Positions 35,532-44,317 of a stretch of DNA of 64,000 nt are shown piece after piece. Both the position numbers and the translations under genes were made by a program. The notes below the pieces were generated by a model, which saw only the letters and a list, made by a program, of their open reading frames with translations, did no database searches and had not been told where the DNA came from. Numbering within the stretch: position 1 is the stretch's first letter; each line of letters begins with the position of its first letter. This stretch comes from an uncultured Flavobacteriaceae bacterium (GTDB taxonomy: Bacteria; Bacteroidota; Bacteroidia; Flavobacteriales; Flavobacteriaceae): assembly GCA_947502975.1 (NCBI GenBank), contig CANNBV010000003.1, positions 372,001-436,000 of the forward strand. Direction: 5' to 3'.

Positions 35532-35867
35532 ATGAAAAAATTAGTCTCTCCTATTACCATGTTTTTCTTTGGTATTATCACCTTTGCTGTGATTATGATT
35601 ATTACTCATAAAAAGGAATTAGATTTTCAGGATACCTATTGTTGGTTTTGCAGAGTACTAATAGCCCTAACTTCAGCATCAATATGTATTTCTATTCCTG
35701 GAATGCTCAAACTAGATTATAATACAAAAGGAGATGGGATTAAAACATTTACTGACGCCGATAATAATCCATTAAAAATGTCTCTTTTAGAAAAGGAACC
35801 TACAATTAGTACTTCTGGCGCTATTGCTGTATTTGTTTTGGTGTGTTTGTTTAATCCTTTGGTTTAA
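35532..35867 (+). CDS. Small membrane protein heading the protease/kinase operon
   Basis: The 111-residue protein has three hydrophobic segments: ITMFFFGIITFAVIMIIT, FCRVLIALTSASICISI and STSGAIAVFVLVCLF. A soluble stretch of about 40 residues (GDGIKTFTDADNNPLKMSLL) lies between helices 2 and 3. The closing GAIAVFVLVCLFNP resembles short segments I associate with membrane-linked bacterial conflict proteins, but this is a weak impression. It is 6 bp before the protease gene and surely co-transcribed. Function unknown. Confidence 0.6.
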   Translation: MKKLVSPITMFFFGIITFAVIMIITHKKELDFQDTYCWFCRVLIALTSASICISIPGMLKLDYNTKGDGIKTFTDADNNPLKMSLLEKEPTISTSGAIAVFVLVCLFNPLV

Positions 35868-35873
35868 CAAGTT

Positions 35874-37397
35874 ATGACTATTGAGGAAAAAGCTAATAAA
35901 TCATTGGATTTTTTTGCACCAGTTTTTATGCAGCAAAACCTTAACTGTGATTTTATGGCTGTTTTAAATGAAAATAAAGAGGCAGTATTCTTAATTGCTG
36001 TCTATGATAAAAAAAAAGAATTAGATAAAATAGATGAATATCTAATAAGTATAGGCTTAGAAAATGAGGACAAAATATATTATTTAGATCTTAATGAAAA
36101 CTACAATAATACCTCATATTTATATGATTATATATCTTCCAAGGATAATGACAAAGTACAAATAAGAATTATATTCGAAGAATTTTATAATGATTTACCA
36201 AAGAATAAAAAAACCTTAAAAGCCAACCCTTTTCAATTATATGATATAAGAAAAGGGGGGCATGACATTGGCAAAATATCTGATTGTGATAACCGCGGGA
36301 CACTTGGAGCAGTTCTTACTGATGTAAATGACGAGGCATATATAATTACTTGCTATCATTGTGTTGAAACAAAAATAAACGGTAAAGTGAATTCACCTAC
36401 AAACATGACATCTGATGACAATTGCTCAAAAAAAAATATAATAGGAAGTCTATATTGGTACAAATATGAAAGCGTTAATAGTGAATATGATATTGCCTTG
36501 ATAAAAGTTAATGATAAAAAAAGAGTTGATAGTGGAGTAATTAAATTTGATTTAGCAGATAATATTGGGGATAAACCTATTTTGGGTGATGATATAATGT
36601 TTTTTGGTACTGGTAGTGTACAGATACAGAAAGGTAAAGTAATCAATTGCAACAGTTATAAACGAAGAAATAAAAACTGTAACCATGTCTTAAATAAGTG
36701 TTATATGTCATTAATAAATTCAAAAGAAGGAGATTCAGGCTCTCTGGTAGCAAAAGTTCCTAAAACTAATGAGTTACCAATACCTGTAGGTTTACTCCAC
36801 TCTAAATCAGGACCTTTTTCATTTTTTCAAGATTTGGAAATATTAAAGACTTCTATAAACGACGTTATAGATGGTAACAATGTTATTTTTAATTTTAAAC
36901 AATTTAACTTAAATAAATTAAATATTATGGCTAAAAAAAAGTTTCCTACAGCTCGATTAAGATATGATTTTAAACTAAATAAATACCAACCGGTTTTTTA
37001 TGGGCATATTTTTGGAACAACATTTACAATTGCTGCCAAACTCAATATGATTAAAAAAGATGGTAATACTTATATTAGAGGGTACTTTGTTAGTAAGAAT
37101 ATGGGAGGATTGATTAAATTTTCATTAAGTTCTATAGGTAGTGATGTAAATACAGATGGGCAGAAGTATCAATTAAATGTCAAGATGAATGCCTTTACTA
37201 ATCATGATACAAATATTGGGGAATCTGTAATTAATCTTGGTAAAGATTTTGACCCTGCAAAAAATCACTTTATTAATATAAATATTGCAGATGAAGATAT
37301 AATTAATTTAATACCAAAAAAGCATATTTTTGTTTGTGATAAGAATGAGATTAACGATGATCGCTCATGTGATATCACACCAGTTACTGGTCCTTAA
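35874..37397 (+). CDS. Trypsin-like serine protease domain protein without signal peptide
   Basis: The 507-residue protein has three parts. The N-terminal 110 residues are an unrecognised acidic alpha/beta domain. A chymotrypsin/trypsin-like domain covers about 130-340, with a complete triad: His162 in ITCYHCVE, Asp206 in YDIALIKV, Ser288 in EGDSGSLV. A beta-rich C-terminal domain of about 150 residues (FGTTFTIAAKLNMIKKDGNT) ends in SCDITPVTGP. There is no signal peptide or transmembrane helix, so it appears cytoplasmic, unlike DegP-type proteases. It lies between a small membrane protein (6 bp) and a histidine kinase (12 bp). Cleavage of a signalling partner is possible. Confidence 0.7.
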   Translation: MTIEEKANKSLDFFAPVFMQQNLNCDFMAVLNENKEAVFLIAVYDKKKELDKIDEYLISIGLENEDKIYYLDLNENYNNTSYLYDYISSKDNDKVQIRIIFEEFYNDLPKNKKTLKANPFQLYDIRKGGHDIGKISDCDNRGTLGAVLTDVNDEAYIITCYHCVETKINGKVNSPTNMTSDDNCSKKNIIGSLYWYKYESVNSEYDIALIKVNDKKRVDSGVIKFDLADNIGDKPILGDDIMFFGTGSVQIQKGKVINCNSYKRRNKNCNHVLNKCYMSLINSKEGDSGSLVAKVPKTNELPIPVGLLHSKSGPFSFFQDLEILKTSINDVIDGNNVIFNFKQFNLNKLNIMAKKKFPTARLRYDFKLNKYQPVFYGHIFGTTFTIAAKLNMIKKDGNTYIRGYFVSKNMGGLIKFSLSSIGSDVNTDGQKYQLNVKMNAFTNHDTNIGESVINLGKDFDPAKNHFININIADEDIINLIPKKHIFVCDKNEINDDRSCDITPVTGP

Positions 37398-37409
37398 GAA
37401 TAAAACCAT

Positions 37410-39293
37410 ATGATAAAATTAAAATATGTTATAGTTTTATCTCTTTGCTTTTTGGTGCAAATCTCGGCACAAAATAACACTACCATAAAAGCTTTATTAA
37501 ATACTCTAAGGCAATATGAATTAGAGGAATTCAACCCTTCTCTTAACTTGTTTAACCCAAAAGATTCTTTGGGAATAAAGTTGAGAGAAGCTTTTATTTG
37601 GAAGTACAACTATCTAGCCTTTGGAAATTTAGAAAAAAGGAACTTTAAGCCAGAAAAGGATAATTATACTTTAGAAAATGGTCTCCTAAATATTTATTAT
37701 GGTGATTATTTGATATCGAAGGGAACTGAGGAGTCTATTCCTTATAATTACTATCAAAAGTCTCAAGAAATTGCAGACGCAATTAACTCACCAGTTTTGC
37801 TTTGTGAAGCTCTGAAACGAATGACAAGCATCATAAATAAAAATGAAAAAAACCTAGATGACTTAAAGAATCTATTAAAAAAATATAAAGATGCAGCTTA
37901 TGATGATTTTGAAAAAGATTTATCAACTTTGGCTAAAATTAGAGCCTATTCGTACATTGAACAAAAGCCATATATTCAGGAATTAAACCAGGGGTTGTCT
38001 AGTGCTCTTGCTAATGAAAATAAAACTATTATTGCTTCATATTATAAGCTCTTGGGGGTTAAGCACGATGTATATGCTAGATATTTAGAAACCAACAATA
38101 TTTCTAAAAACAATTATTCAAAATCTTTAAATTATTACGATAAGTCTTTAAATATTTGGCAATCCTACAACTACGCTTTTTCTAAAAAAAAACAAATAGG
38201 AATAATTATTAACAAGGGAATAGTTCATTATTTCAGCAACAATCAAAAAGAAGCACAAAAGTATTTAAATAAAGCAAAGGAATCGATTGATTCTACAGAT
38301 TATAATAATAATATCTTATATTATCAATGGTATTCTTTAAGCTTAGCAAAAGAGAAAAAATACAAATCTGCATACAAACATAAATTTGATGAAAACCAAT
38401 TACGGGAAGACAGATATCAAGAAAAATCTGAAATCACAGTCGCAGAAATTAATACTAAATATGAAACTGAAAAAAAAGAAAAACAATTATTAATCGAACA
38501 GCAACAAAAAAAACAAAATAAAAATATAGCTATTGGACTTGGAATAAGTCTATTATTTGGTAGTATTATAGCTCTTCTACTATTTAAAAACACCCGCAAA
38601 AAACAACGTTTAGCAGAACAAGCCAAAGCATTAGAAAGTCAAAAACTAGCCACTGTTCTGAAGGAACAAGAATTGGTTAGTATAGATGCAATGATAGAGG
38701 GCCAAGAAAAAGAACGCCAACGTATTGCCAATGATTTACATGATGACTTAGGCGGATTGATGGCTACAGTAAAATTACATTTTAATGCACTGAAGGAAAA
38801 ACAAACGCCTGACTTGTTTGATAAAACCACTACCCTTTTAGATGAAGCGTATCACAAAATACGTTCTATTGCACACACTAAAAACTCTGGTGTTATAGCC
38901 AAACAAGGACTACTTATCGCTTTACAAAATATGGCCGATAAAATCTCAACATCTAATAAAATTAGTGTTGATGTTATAGATCATGGTTTAGAAAATAGAC
39001 TTGAAAATAGTTTAGAACTTACTATTTTTAGAATCGTTCAAGAATTGATTACAAACGTAATTAAACATGCCGAAGCTACTGAAGCAGTTATTCATCTTAC
39101 CAATCATGACGATATACTTAACATAATGATTGAAGATAATGGCAAAGGTTTCAATCCAAATCAAATTACCACAAAAAACAAAGGTATGGGGCTCAGCAGT
39201 ATTGATAAACGCGTAGAGCATCTTAATGGTAAAATGACCATAGAGTCAGAACAAGGATCAGGCACAACAATAATAATAGATATTCCCACATGA
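37410..39293 (+). CDS. Sensor histidine kinase with periplasmic TPR-like domain (HisKA_3 type)
   Basis: The 627-residue protein has a signal peptide (LSLCFLVQISAQ) and a helical, TPR-like sensor region to about 340. A coiled coil leads to one transmembrane helix (AIGLGISLLFGSIIALLLF, about 373-391). The dimerisation domain has phospho-acceptor His444 in ERQRIANDLHDDLGGLMATV. The HATPase domain has N-box ELITNVIKHAEAT, G1 IEDNGKGF and G2 KGMGLSSI. It is a NarX/DesK-type kinase that should phosphorylate the overlapping LuxR-type regulator (4-bp overlap). What it senses is unknown; the adjacent protease could be part of signal handling. Confidence 0.9.
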   Translation: MIKLKYVIVLSLCFLVQISAQNNTTIKALLNTLRQYELEEFNPSLNLFNPKDSLGIKLREAFIWKYNYLAFGNLEKRNFKPEKDNYTLENGLLNIYYGDYLISKGTEESIPYNYYQKSQEIADAINSPVLLCEALKRMTSIINKNEKNLDDLKNLLKKYKDAAYDDFEKDLSTLAKIRAYSYIEQKPYIQELNQGLSSALANENKTIIASYYKLLGVKHDVYARYLETNNISKNNYSKSLNYYDKSLNIWQSYNYAFSKKKQIGIIINKGIVHYFSNNQKEAQKYLNKAKESIDSTDYNNNILYYQWYSLSLAKEKKYKSAYKHKFDENQLREDRYQEKSEITVAEINTKYETEKKEKQLLIEQQQKKQNKNIAIGLGISLLFGSIIALLLFKNTRKKQRLAEQAKALESQKLATVLKEQELVSIDAMIEGQEKERQRIANDLHDDLGGLMATVKLHFNALKEKQTPDLFDKTTTLLDEAYHKIRSIAHTKNSGVIAKQGLLIALQNMADKISTSNKISVDVIDHGLENRLENSLELTIFRIVQELITNVIKHAEATEAVIHLTNHDDILNIMIEDNGKGFNPNQITTKNKGMGLSSIDKRVEHLNGKMTIESEQGSGTTIIIDIPT

Positions 39294-39913
39294 TACGATT
39301 AGCTATTGCAGAAGATCATCAATCACTTATTGATGGTATAAAACTACTCTTAGATTATGAAGACGGGATCTCTATTGTTGGTACTGCAAATGATGGCGAA
39401 GCACTATTGGAAATTGTGGAGCGTAAACAACCCAATGTCATTCTTATGGATATAAGAATGCCCAAATTAAATGGCATTGAAGCCACAAAAGAAATTAAGA
39501 AAAAGTTTCCTCATACAAAAGTACTAGCTTTTACAATGTTTGATCAAGTTGAAGCTATTCAACAAATGTTAGATGCTGGTGCATCTGGCTATATATTAAA
39601 AAACTCTGCATTAAAAGAAGTCCATGAAGCCATTTTAGCAGTTTATAAAGGGGAAACATACTTCGACGCTAACATAAATACCAACATATTACATTCAAAA
39701 AGTTCTAATAAATCTAAAGGGCTTTTAACTAAGCGGCAAATAGAAATTCTAGAGCTGATTGGTCAAGGAAAAACCTCTAGAGAAATTGCAGATATATTGT
39801 TTATAGGGATTCACACTGTAGATACGCACAGAAAGAATATGGCTAGAATACTTGGTTTACAAGGTAAAGGAGAGTTAATGCGTTATGCCTTAGAAAAGAA
39901 ATATAAGTTTTAA
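39290..39913 (+). CDS. NarL/LuxR-type response regulator
   Basis: The 207-residue protein has a receiver domain with Asp54 (VILMDIRMPKLNG), conserved Thr in LAFTMFDQ and Lys in YILKNSALKE. A LuxR HTH covers about 143-205 (LLTKRQIEILELIGQGKTSR, IHTVDTHRKNMARILGLQ). It is the partner of the kinase whose gene it overlaps by 4 bp. The likely targets are the two TACCC-N6-GGGTA sites in front of its own operon and in front of the next gene. Confidence 0.92.
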   Translation: MIRLAIAEDHQSLIDGIKLLLDYEDGISIVGTANDGEALLEIVERKQPNVILMDIRMPKLNGIEATKEIKKKFPHTKVLAFTMFDQVEAIQQMLDAGASGYILKNSALKEVHEAILAVYKGETYFDANINTNILHSKSSNKSKGLLTKRQIEILELIGQGKTSREIADILFIGIHTVDTHRKNMARILGLQGKGELMRYALEKKYKF

Positions 39914-39917
39914 TATT

Positions 39918-39933
39918 TACCCAATATCGGGTA
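39918..39933. promoter_or_regulatory. Candidate response-regulator operator, site 2
   Basis: TACCCAATATCGGGTA has 5-bp arms TACCC/GGGTA. Its centre (39925.5) is 38.5 bp upstream of the last G of GAATTTTG (39957-39964), exactly the distance at site 1. It begins 5 bp after the response regulator stop. Confidence 0.55.
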
Positions 39934-39956
39934 TTACCCTTTTGTGTTTTTTCATT

Positions 39957-39964
39957 GAATTTTG
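39957..39964 (+). promoter_or_regulatory. -7 promoter element of the second LuxR-type gene
   Basis: GAATTTTG matches TAnnTTTG at all but the first base. Like site 1's box it is imperfect. ATG 39987 is 23 bases from the G. Confidence 0.45.
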
Positions 39965-39986
39965 TTATTTAAACATACCCAAATCA

Positions 39987-40379
39987 ATGAACGCCCACAA
40001 AGAAATCATAACAACTATAAACAACCTAAAGTGTAATAACAAAACACTTTCGAAAGATGGCATAATAAAAGTTTTAAAAGCAACAAAATCTATAACGAAT
40101 CATAAAGATAAAATAGATGCAATAATTCATTTTTTTATTACATCTGAAAAAGTTAAAATCTATAAAAACAAACCACTTACAAGAAGAGAAATACAAGTTT
40201 TAATGTTAATTGGAAATGGAGAAAGTTCATTATGCATTGCAAATACCTTAAATTTAAGTGTCCATACAATTGAAACCCATAGAAAAAATATATGTAAAAA
40301 ATTACAATTAAAAGGTAATGGCAAACTGCTTCAATTTGCTATTCTTTATAATTTAAAAACATGCTCTTTAAAAACATGA
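39987..40379 (+). CDS. Orphan LuxR-type HTH protein
   Basis: The 130-residue protein has a helical N-terminal 65 residues without receiver features. A LuxR HTH follows (PLTRREIQVLMLIGNGESSL, VHTIETHRKNICKKLQLKGN). The HTH is clearly paralogous to that of the upstream response regulator (shared ETHRKN/DTHRKN and G-N/K-G-K/E-L blocks). The ORF track starts at TTG 39942, which lies upstream of the -7 box; ATG 39987 is right. It has its own promoter with the shared palindrome, so it may be a downstream target and fine-tuner or antagonist of the circuit. Confidence 0.75.
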   Translation: MNAHKEIITTINNLKCNNKTLSKDGIIKVLKATKSITNHKDKIDAIIHFFITSEKVKIYKNKPLTRREIQVLMLIGNGESSLCIANTLNLSVHTIETHRKNICKKLQLKGNGKLLQFAILYNLKTCSLKT

Positions 40380-40495
40380 AGTAGGAAAAAATAAAGCTGG
40401 CTTGTTATATAATAAAGGAGGCGAAAAATAATAAATTATTTCACGCAACCTTTTAAAAAAAATTGCATCTATTATATAACATCAACAGCAGCAAC

Positions 40496-40582
40496 ATGAA
40501 GATATTACTAATAATTAGCTTACTCATTGTTGTAAACTTAATACTATTAGCTTTTAGTGTTAATAAAAAAACAGAACCTTAA
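40496..40582 (+). CDS. 28-residue single-helix membrane microprotein (candidate)
   Basis: ATG 40496 opens 28 codons: a single hydrophobic helix (IISLLIVVNLILLAFS) followed by a short tail NKKTEP. The stop lies in the loop of a strong terminator. No clear Shine-Dalgarno or -7 box was found. Such one-helix peptides are easy to form by chance in AT-rich DNA, but the closeness of the terminator supports a real transcript. It is too short for the ORF track. Confidence 0.4.
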   Translation: MKILLIISLLIVVNLILLAFSVNKKTEP

Positions 40583-40599
40583 TTAAGGTTCTGTTTTTT
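40565..40599. terminator. Bidirectional intrinsic terminator
   Basis: AAAAAACAGAACCTT pairs with AAGGTTCTGTTTTTT around AATT. It serves the microprotein transcript on the plus strand and the M49 peptidase on the minus strand. Confidence 0.88.
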
Positions 40600-40622
40600 G
40601 TTTTTATAAGAAGTATTATAAC

Positions 40623-42656
40623 TTAATTCACTTCTGGTAAAAAGCTATATCTCTCACTGTAGTTCAACATTTGTTCAGCAAACGATTTTGGCTGCTCTAT
40701 GCGAATGGTCGAAATTTCACCATATTCGTTATCGGCAACTAAGACAGGATTTACAAAACCACTATATGGTGGTGAAGGAAACTGTTCATTACGCTTCAAA
40801 ACTTCAGCATGAATATCTTGGTCTACTTTTACACCATAACCTTCAACTAAAGCTTCTACTGCAGCATAATCGCCTTCAGATTTTATACGTTGCGTTTCTC
40901 TTAATAATTCACCAAAAAGGGCATGTAATTTTTCATAATCGTAAATATTGAAATATGTTTTTCCATCTTTGGTTACTTTCTCAATAACCTTATCTTTTTT
41001 TCCTTTTTCAAATACCCAAGCAGAAACCCATTGCCTGTTGCGCATGTGTGCTTCTTCAACATCATCACCCAGATTCAGTCTAATTAATTGCATCATTAAA
41101 CCATTTCTGATATAACCATCATAGGCTGCTATACCTACTTTTTTCCAATCTTCAACTAATCCTAATTCTTGTAATTTTGGATTGTACAAGTAATAAAGCC
41201 CAACTAAATCTGCACGCCCTTCTTCTAAAGTAGATGCGTAGTTTTTTAAAGTTTCTTTGGTCTCTCCCACACCTGGGTTTAATTGTCCAGATGCATGCCC
41301 TATCACTTCGTGAAGAGCTGTATGTAACTTATCAGCCAATTGACCATACGTTTTTTCTAATTCGTATTCTTCGTCATCATGTACAAATTCCTTTAAACGT
41401 CCGGTGCTTCCAGCGTTATTGTAGGCATGAATGATATTTCCAAGTGAAACAGATTTACTTCCTACCTCTTTTCTAATCCAGTTAGCATTTGGCAAGTTTA
41501 CACCAATTGGCGTACTTGGCGAAGCATCACCAGCTTCTCCTGCTACCGTAACCACTTTATAGGTTACGCCTACTACATTTTTCTTTTTGTGCGCCTCTAT
41601 CAAAGGTGAATTATCCTCAAACCATTGCGCATTATCAGATAACACTTTCATTTTTTGAGACATATCAAAATCATTAATCTGAACGATAGTTTCATAAGAA
41701 CCTCTATATCCTAAAGGATCGTTGTACACCTCAATAAAACTATTGATATAATCGATATTTCCTGCCGTAGCAGCAGTCCAAGCTACATTATAATCATCCC
41801 ATGTTTGTAAATTACCTGTTTTGTAATATGCGATTAATAAATCAAGTGCGTCGCCTTGTGCTTCATTCTCTGCAACACCTTTAGCCAATTCTAGCCATTT
41901 GATGATTTCATCAATTGCAGCACCATATAAACCACCTGATTTATATACACGCTCTTTTAAAATACCATTCTCTTTTACCAATTGTGAATTTAATCCGTAT
42001 GATAATGGCTTATCAGCATTTGGTGATTTCTTCTGCTTGTAGAAACTAATCACATCGTCATTTGTAACATTTGGACCATAAAAATTAACTGCGGATAATG
42101 CCACATTATCAACACCCTTACCTTGGTTTACTTTTTTAGCATCTTTATCATTAAAAATCACTTCAAAAGGTTCGCCTTCTAAACTAGTATTAGTCTCAGC
42201 TAATAATTCATTTAGATAATCTGCAGAAAACTCAGGTTTTATTTTATCATTTGAATAGTGATGATGAATACCATTACTGAACCACACACGCTTTAAATAA
42301 GTCTCAAAAGCAGTCCAATTTCCTGAAGTTTTATCACCTTTATAGTTTTTGTAAATGTTTTCTAAAGCATTTCTAATTTTAAGGTTATGACGGTAATTTT
42401 GATCCCACATAATATCACGACCCGATAATCCAGCTTGAGTTAAATAATACACTAGCTTTTGCTCTTTTAAAGAGAGTTGATCCCATCCTGGAATTTGATA
42501 ATGCAATATTTTAATATCAGCAAATTGCTCAACATTAAAATCGAAATCCTTTTTAATTTCTGTTTCACCTTCAGATTTTGCTATAGTTTTTTTATCCTCG
42601 TTACATGAGAAAAAAAATGCAATACATAAAAAAAGAAAAATGGGTTTTAGTTTCAT
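40623..42656 (-). CDS. Peptidase family M49 (dipeptidyl-peptidase III-like) lipoprotein
   Basis: The 677-residue protein has a lipobox (IAFFFSC, Cys18). The M49 zinc motif HEVIGH is near residue 450 in TALHEVIGHASGQ, and the second motif EEGRADLVGLYYL is about 35 residues later. M49 enzymes remove dipeptides from peptide N-termini. The lipid anchor suggests periplasmic peptide breakdown, in contrast to cytosolic eukaryotic DPP III. The gene is monocistronic and shares a terminator with the preceding region. Confidence 0.92.
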   Translation of the reverse strand: MKLKPIFLFLCIAFFFSCNEDKKTIAKSEGETEIKKDFDFNVEQFADIKILHYQIPGWDQLSLKEQKLVYYLTQAGLSGRDIMWDQNYRHNLKIRNALENIYKNYKGDKTSGNWTAFETYLKRVWFSNGIHHHYSNDKIKPEFSADYLNELLAETNTSLEGEPFEVIFNDKDAKKVNQGKGVDNVALSAVNFYGPNVTNDDVISFYKQKKSPNADKPLSYGLNSQLVKENGILKERVYKSGGLYGAAIDEIIKWLELAKGVAENEAQGDALDLLIAYYKTGNLQTWDDYNVAWTAATAGNIDYINSFIEVYNDPLGYRGSYETIVQINDFDMSQKMKVLSDNAQWFEDNSPLIEAHKKKNVVGVTYKVVTVAGEAGDASPSTPIGVNLPNANWIRKEVGSKSVSLGNIIHAYNNAGSTGRLKEFVHDDEEYELEKTYGQLADKLHTALHEVIGHASGQLNPGVGETKETLKNYASTLEEGRADLVGLYYLYNPKLQELGLVEDWKKVGIAAYDGYIRNGLMMQLIRLNLGDDVEEAHMRNRQWVSAWVFEKGKKDKVIEKVTKDGKTYFNIYDYEKLHALFGELLRETQRIKSEGDYAAVEALVEGYGVKVDQDIHAEVLKRNEQFPSPPYSGFVNPVLVADNEYGEISTIRIEQPKSFAEQMLNYSERYSFLPEVN

Positions 42657-42808
42657 GATTTTAATTAAAGTTTTAGTTTGTATTTAATAAAGTGAGTCTT
42701 TATTTCATTTTAGTTATGGATTAACAGTAAATACCAGTAAATGGTTATCAGAACTATGATTTTACTGAACAAATGTAACAAATAATAATTCCAAATTTTA
42801 AAATTAAC

Positions 42809-42816
42809 TATATTTG
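42809..42816 (+). promoter_or_regulatory. -7 promoter element of the SRPBCC/GyrI-like gene
   Basis: TATATTTG, an exact TAnnTTTG box, 25 bases before ATG 42842. Confidence 0.5.
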
Positions 42817-42841
42817 TTTTGAACAAACTAAACCTATAAAA

Positions 42842-43861
42842 ATGAAAGCTTTAAAGTACATTTTTTTTCTTCTGCTTATTACCATAATTGGATTGGCAAT
42901 TTATATAGCAGTGCAACCAAACTCTTTTGAAGTGACACGAACTAAAACCTTGAATGCTCCTGCTTCTGTGGTATATAACAATGTAATTGATTATAAAAAC
43001 TGGGAATCTTGGTCATCTTGGGCTGAGGCAGATCCTGATATGGTAATTACACTTCCAGAAAAAACCGCTGGTGTAGGAAGTTCTTACCAATGGGAAGATA
43101 AGGATGGTATTGGTACTATGAAAACCATAAAGGCCATTCCTAGCACATCTATAAATCAAGAAATGCAATTTGCTGATTTCCCGGCTTCTGACATTACTTG
43201 GAACTTTACACCGAACGCAGATGGTACTACTGAAGCTATTTGGACGATTTCTGGTAAAGATTTGCCATTTGGCTTTAAAGCCTTTGCAACTTTTATGGGA
43301 GGTATGGAAAAACAAATTGGTCCACATTACGAACGCAGTTTAGAAAAATTAGATAGTGTTTTGGTGGCAAGTATGAAAGCATACAACATTACTGTAAATG
43401 GAGAGACAGAACATAGCGGTGGTTTTTATATATACAACACTGTATCTTGTAAAATTCCAGATATGCCAAAACATATTCAACAAATGATGCCTAAGTTAGG
43501 CGATTATGCTATGAAGAATAATATACAAATGGCTGGCGCACCCTTTAACTATTACCATAAATGGGATGAAGCTAATAACACCGTAATGTTTTCGTGTTGT
43601 ATCCCAACTACGACTAAAATTAACTCTAATGATCCTGAGATTCTAACAGGACAATTAAAACCATTTAAAGCTTTAAAAACAACGTTAAAAGGCAACTACG
43701 ATAATTTAAAAGAAGCTTGGGAAACTACCATGGCGCATATTGAAAAAAATGGATTGGTTACTGATGAAAACGGACCTGCATTAGAAGCATATGTGAACGA
43801 CCCCATGCAACATGCAAACCCAGCTGATTGGTTAACTGAAATCTATATTGCTCTAAAATAA
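42842..43861 (+). CDS. SRPBCC (polyketide-cyclase-like) and GyrI-like domain protein
   Basis: The 339-residue protein has an N-terminal membrane helix (IFFLLLITIIGLAIYIAV). An SRPBCC ligand-binding fold covers 30-175 (ASVVYNNVIDYKNWESWSSW, IGPHYERSLEKLDSVL). A GyrI-like/AraC effector-binding domain covers about 190-339 (AGAPFNYYHKWDEANNTVMF, HANPADWLTEIYIALK). Both domains bind small hydrophobic molecules; no DNA-binding part is present. It is probably periplasmic and membrane tethered. Function unknown. A repeat copy separates it from crcB. Confidence 0.82.
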   Translation: MKALKYIFFLLLITIIGLAIYIAVQPNSFEVTRTKTLNAPASVVYNNVIDYKNWESWSSWAEADPDMVITLPEKTAGVGSSYQWEDKDGIGTMKTIKAIPSTSINQEMQFADFPASDITWNFTPNADGTTEAIWTISGKDLPFGFKAFATFMGGMEKQIGPHYERSLEKLDSVLVASMKAYNITVNGETEHSGGFYIYNTVSCKIPDMPKHIQQMMPKLGDYAMKNNIQMAGAPFNYYHKWDEANNTVMFSCCIPTTTKINSNDPEILTGQLKPFKALKTTLKGNYDNLKEAWETTMAHIEKNGLVTDENGPALEAYVNDPMQHANPADWLTEIYIALK

Positions 43862-43869
43862 CAATAGTT

Positions 43870-43939
43870 GTTACCCTGAGCTTGTTTCTGGGTCTATTTT
43901 AATAACTTGCTAAGATGCTGAAATAAGTTTAGCATGACA
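43870..43939. repeat. CTGAGCTTGTTTC-type inverted repeat before crcB
   Basis: The 70-bp element has 26-bp imperfect inverted arms, starting GTTACCCTGAGCTTGTTTC and ending GAAATAAGTTTAGCATGAC. It is the same family as 58910-58980 and the insertion in icmF (53011-53099). It fills most of the gap before crcB. Confidence 0.7.
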
Positions 43940-43944
43940 TAAAT

Positions 43945-44310
43945 ATGAAGCAAATTTTATTAGTGTTTTTAGGTGGCGGTTTTGGTAGTGTGTTACGTTA
44001 TCTTATTGGCAAATTTTTGAATAGTACTGAAAACGGTATACCCTATGGTACTTTTTTGGCAAACATTTTAGGGAGTTTGCTCATTGGTATTATTCTAGGA
44101 TTAGCAGCGAAAAATGATTCGCTTTCACAGAACCAAACCTTATTATTAGCCACTGGATTTTGTGGTGGTTTTACTACCTTCTCGACTTTTGCTTATGAAA
44201 ACCATGTGTTTCTGAAAAGTGGTGATTTTATGAGTTTTGCGCTTTATACGATTGCTAGTTTTATTATTGGGTTTTTGGCTGTTTTTGCGGGGATGTATTT
44301 GGTGAAGTAA
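43945..44310 (+). CDS. crcB: Fluoride ion channel CrcB/Fluc
   Basis: The 121-residue protein has four transmembrane helices. Family motifs are GGGFGSVLRYLIGKF, GTFLANILGSLLIGI and GFCGGFTTFSTFAYE with the conserved phenylalanine and Thr-rich pore stretch. It exports fluoride as an antiparallel dimer. No fluoride riboswitch is visible; the space upstream is occupied by a repeat, and start codon ATG 43945 is 5 bp after it. Confidence 0.93.
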   Translation: MKQILLVFLGGGFGSVLRYLIGKFLNSTENGIPYGTFLANILGSLLIGIILGLAAKNDSLSQNQTLLLATGFCGGFTTFSTFAYENHVFLKSGDFMSFALYTIASFIIGFLAVFAGMYLVK

Positions 44311-44317
44311 TCGTTAG

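Noticed and set aside
40421-40430. Strong Shine-Dalgarno-like AAAGGAGG
   Set aside because: No ATG, GTG or TTG follows at a workable distance, and the nearest ORF starts 65 bp later.
43862-43944. Possible fluoride riboswitch before crcB
   Set aside because: The space is occupied by an inverted repeat of a family found elsewhere in the window; the fluoride-aptamer core was not seen.
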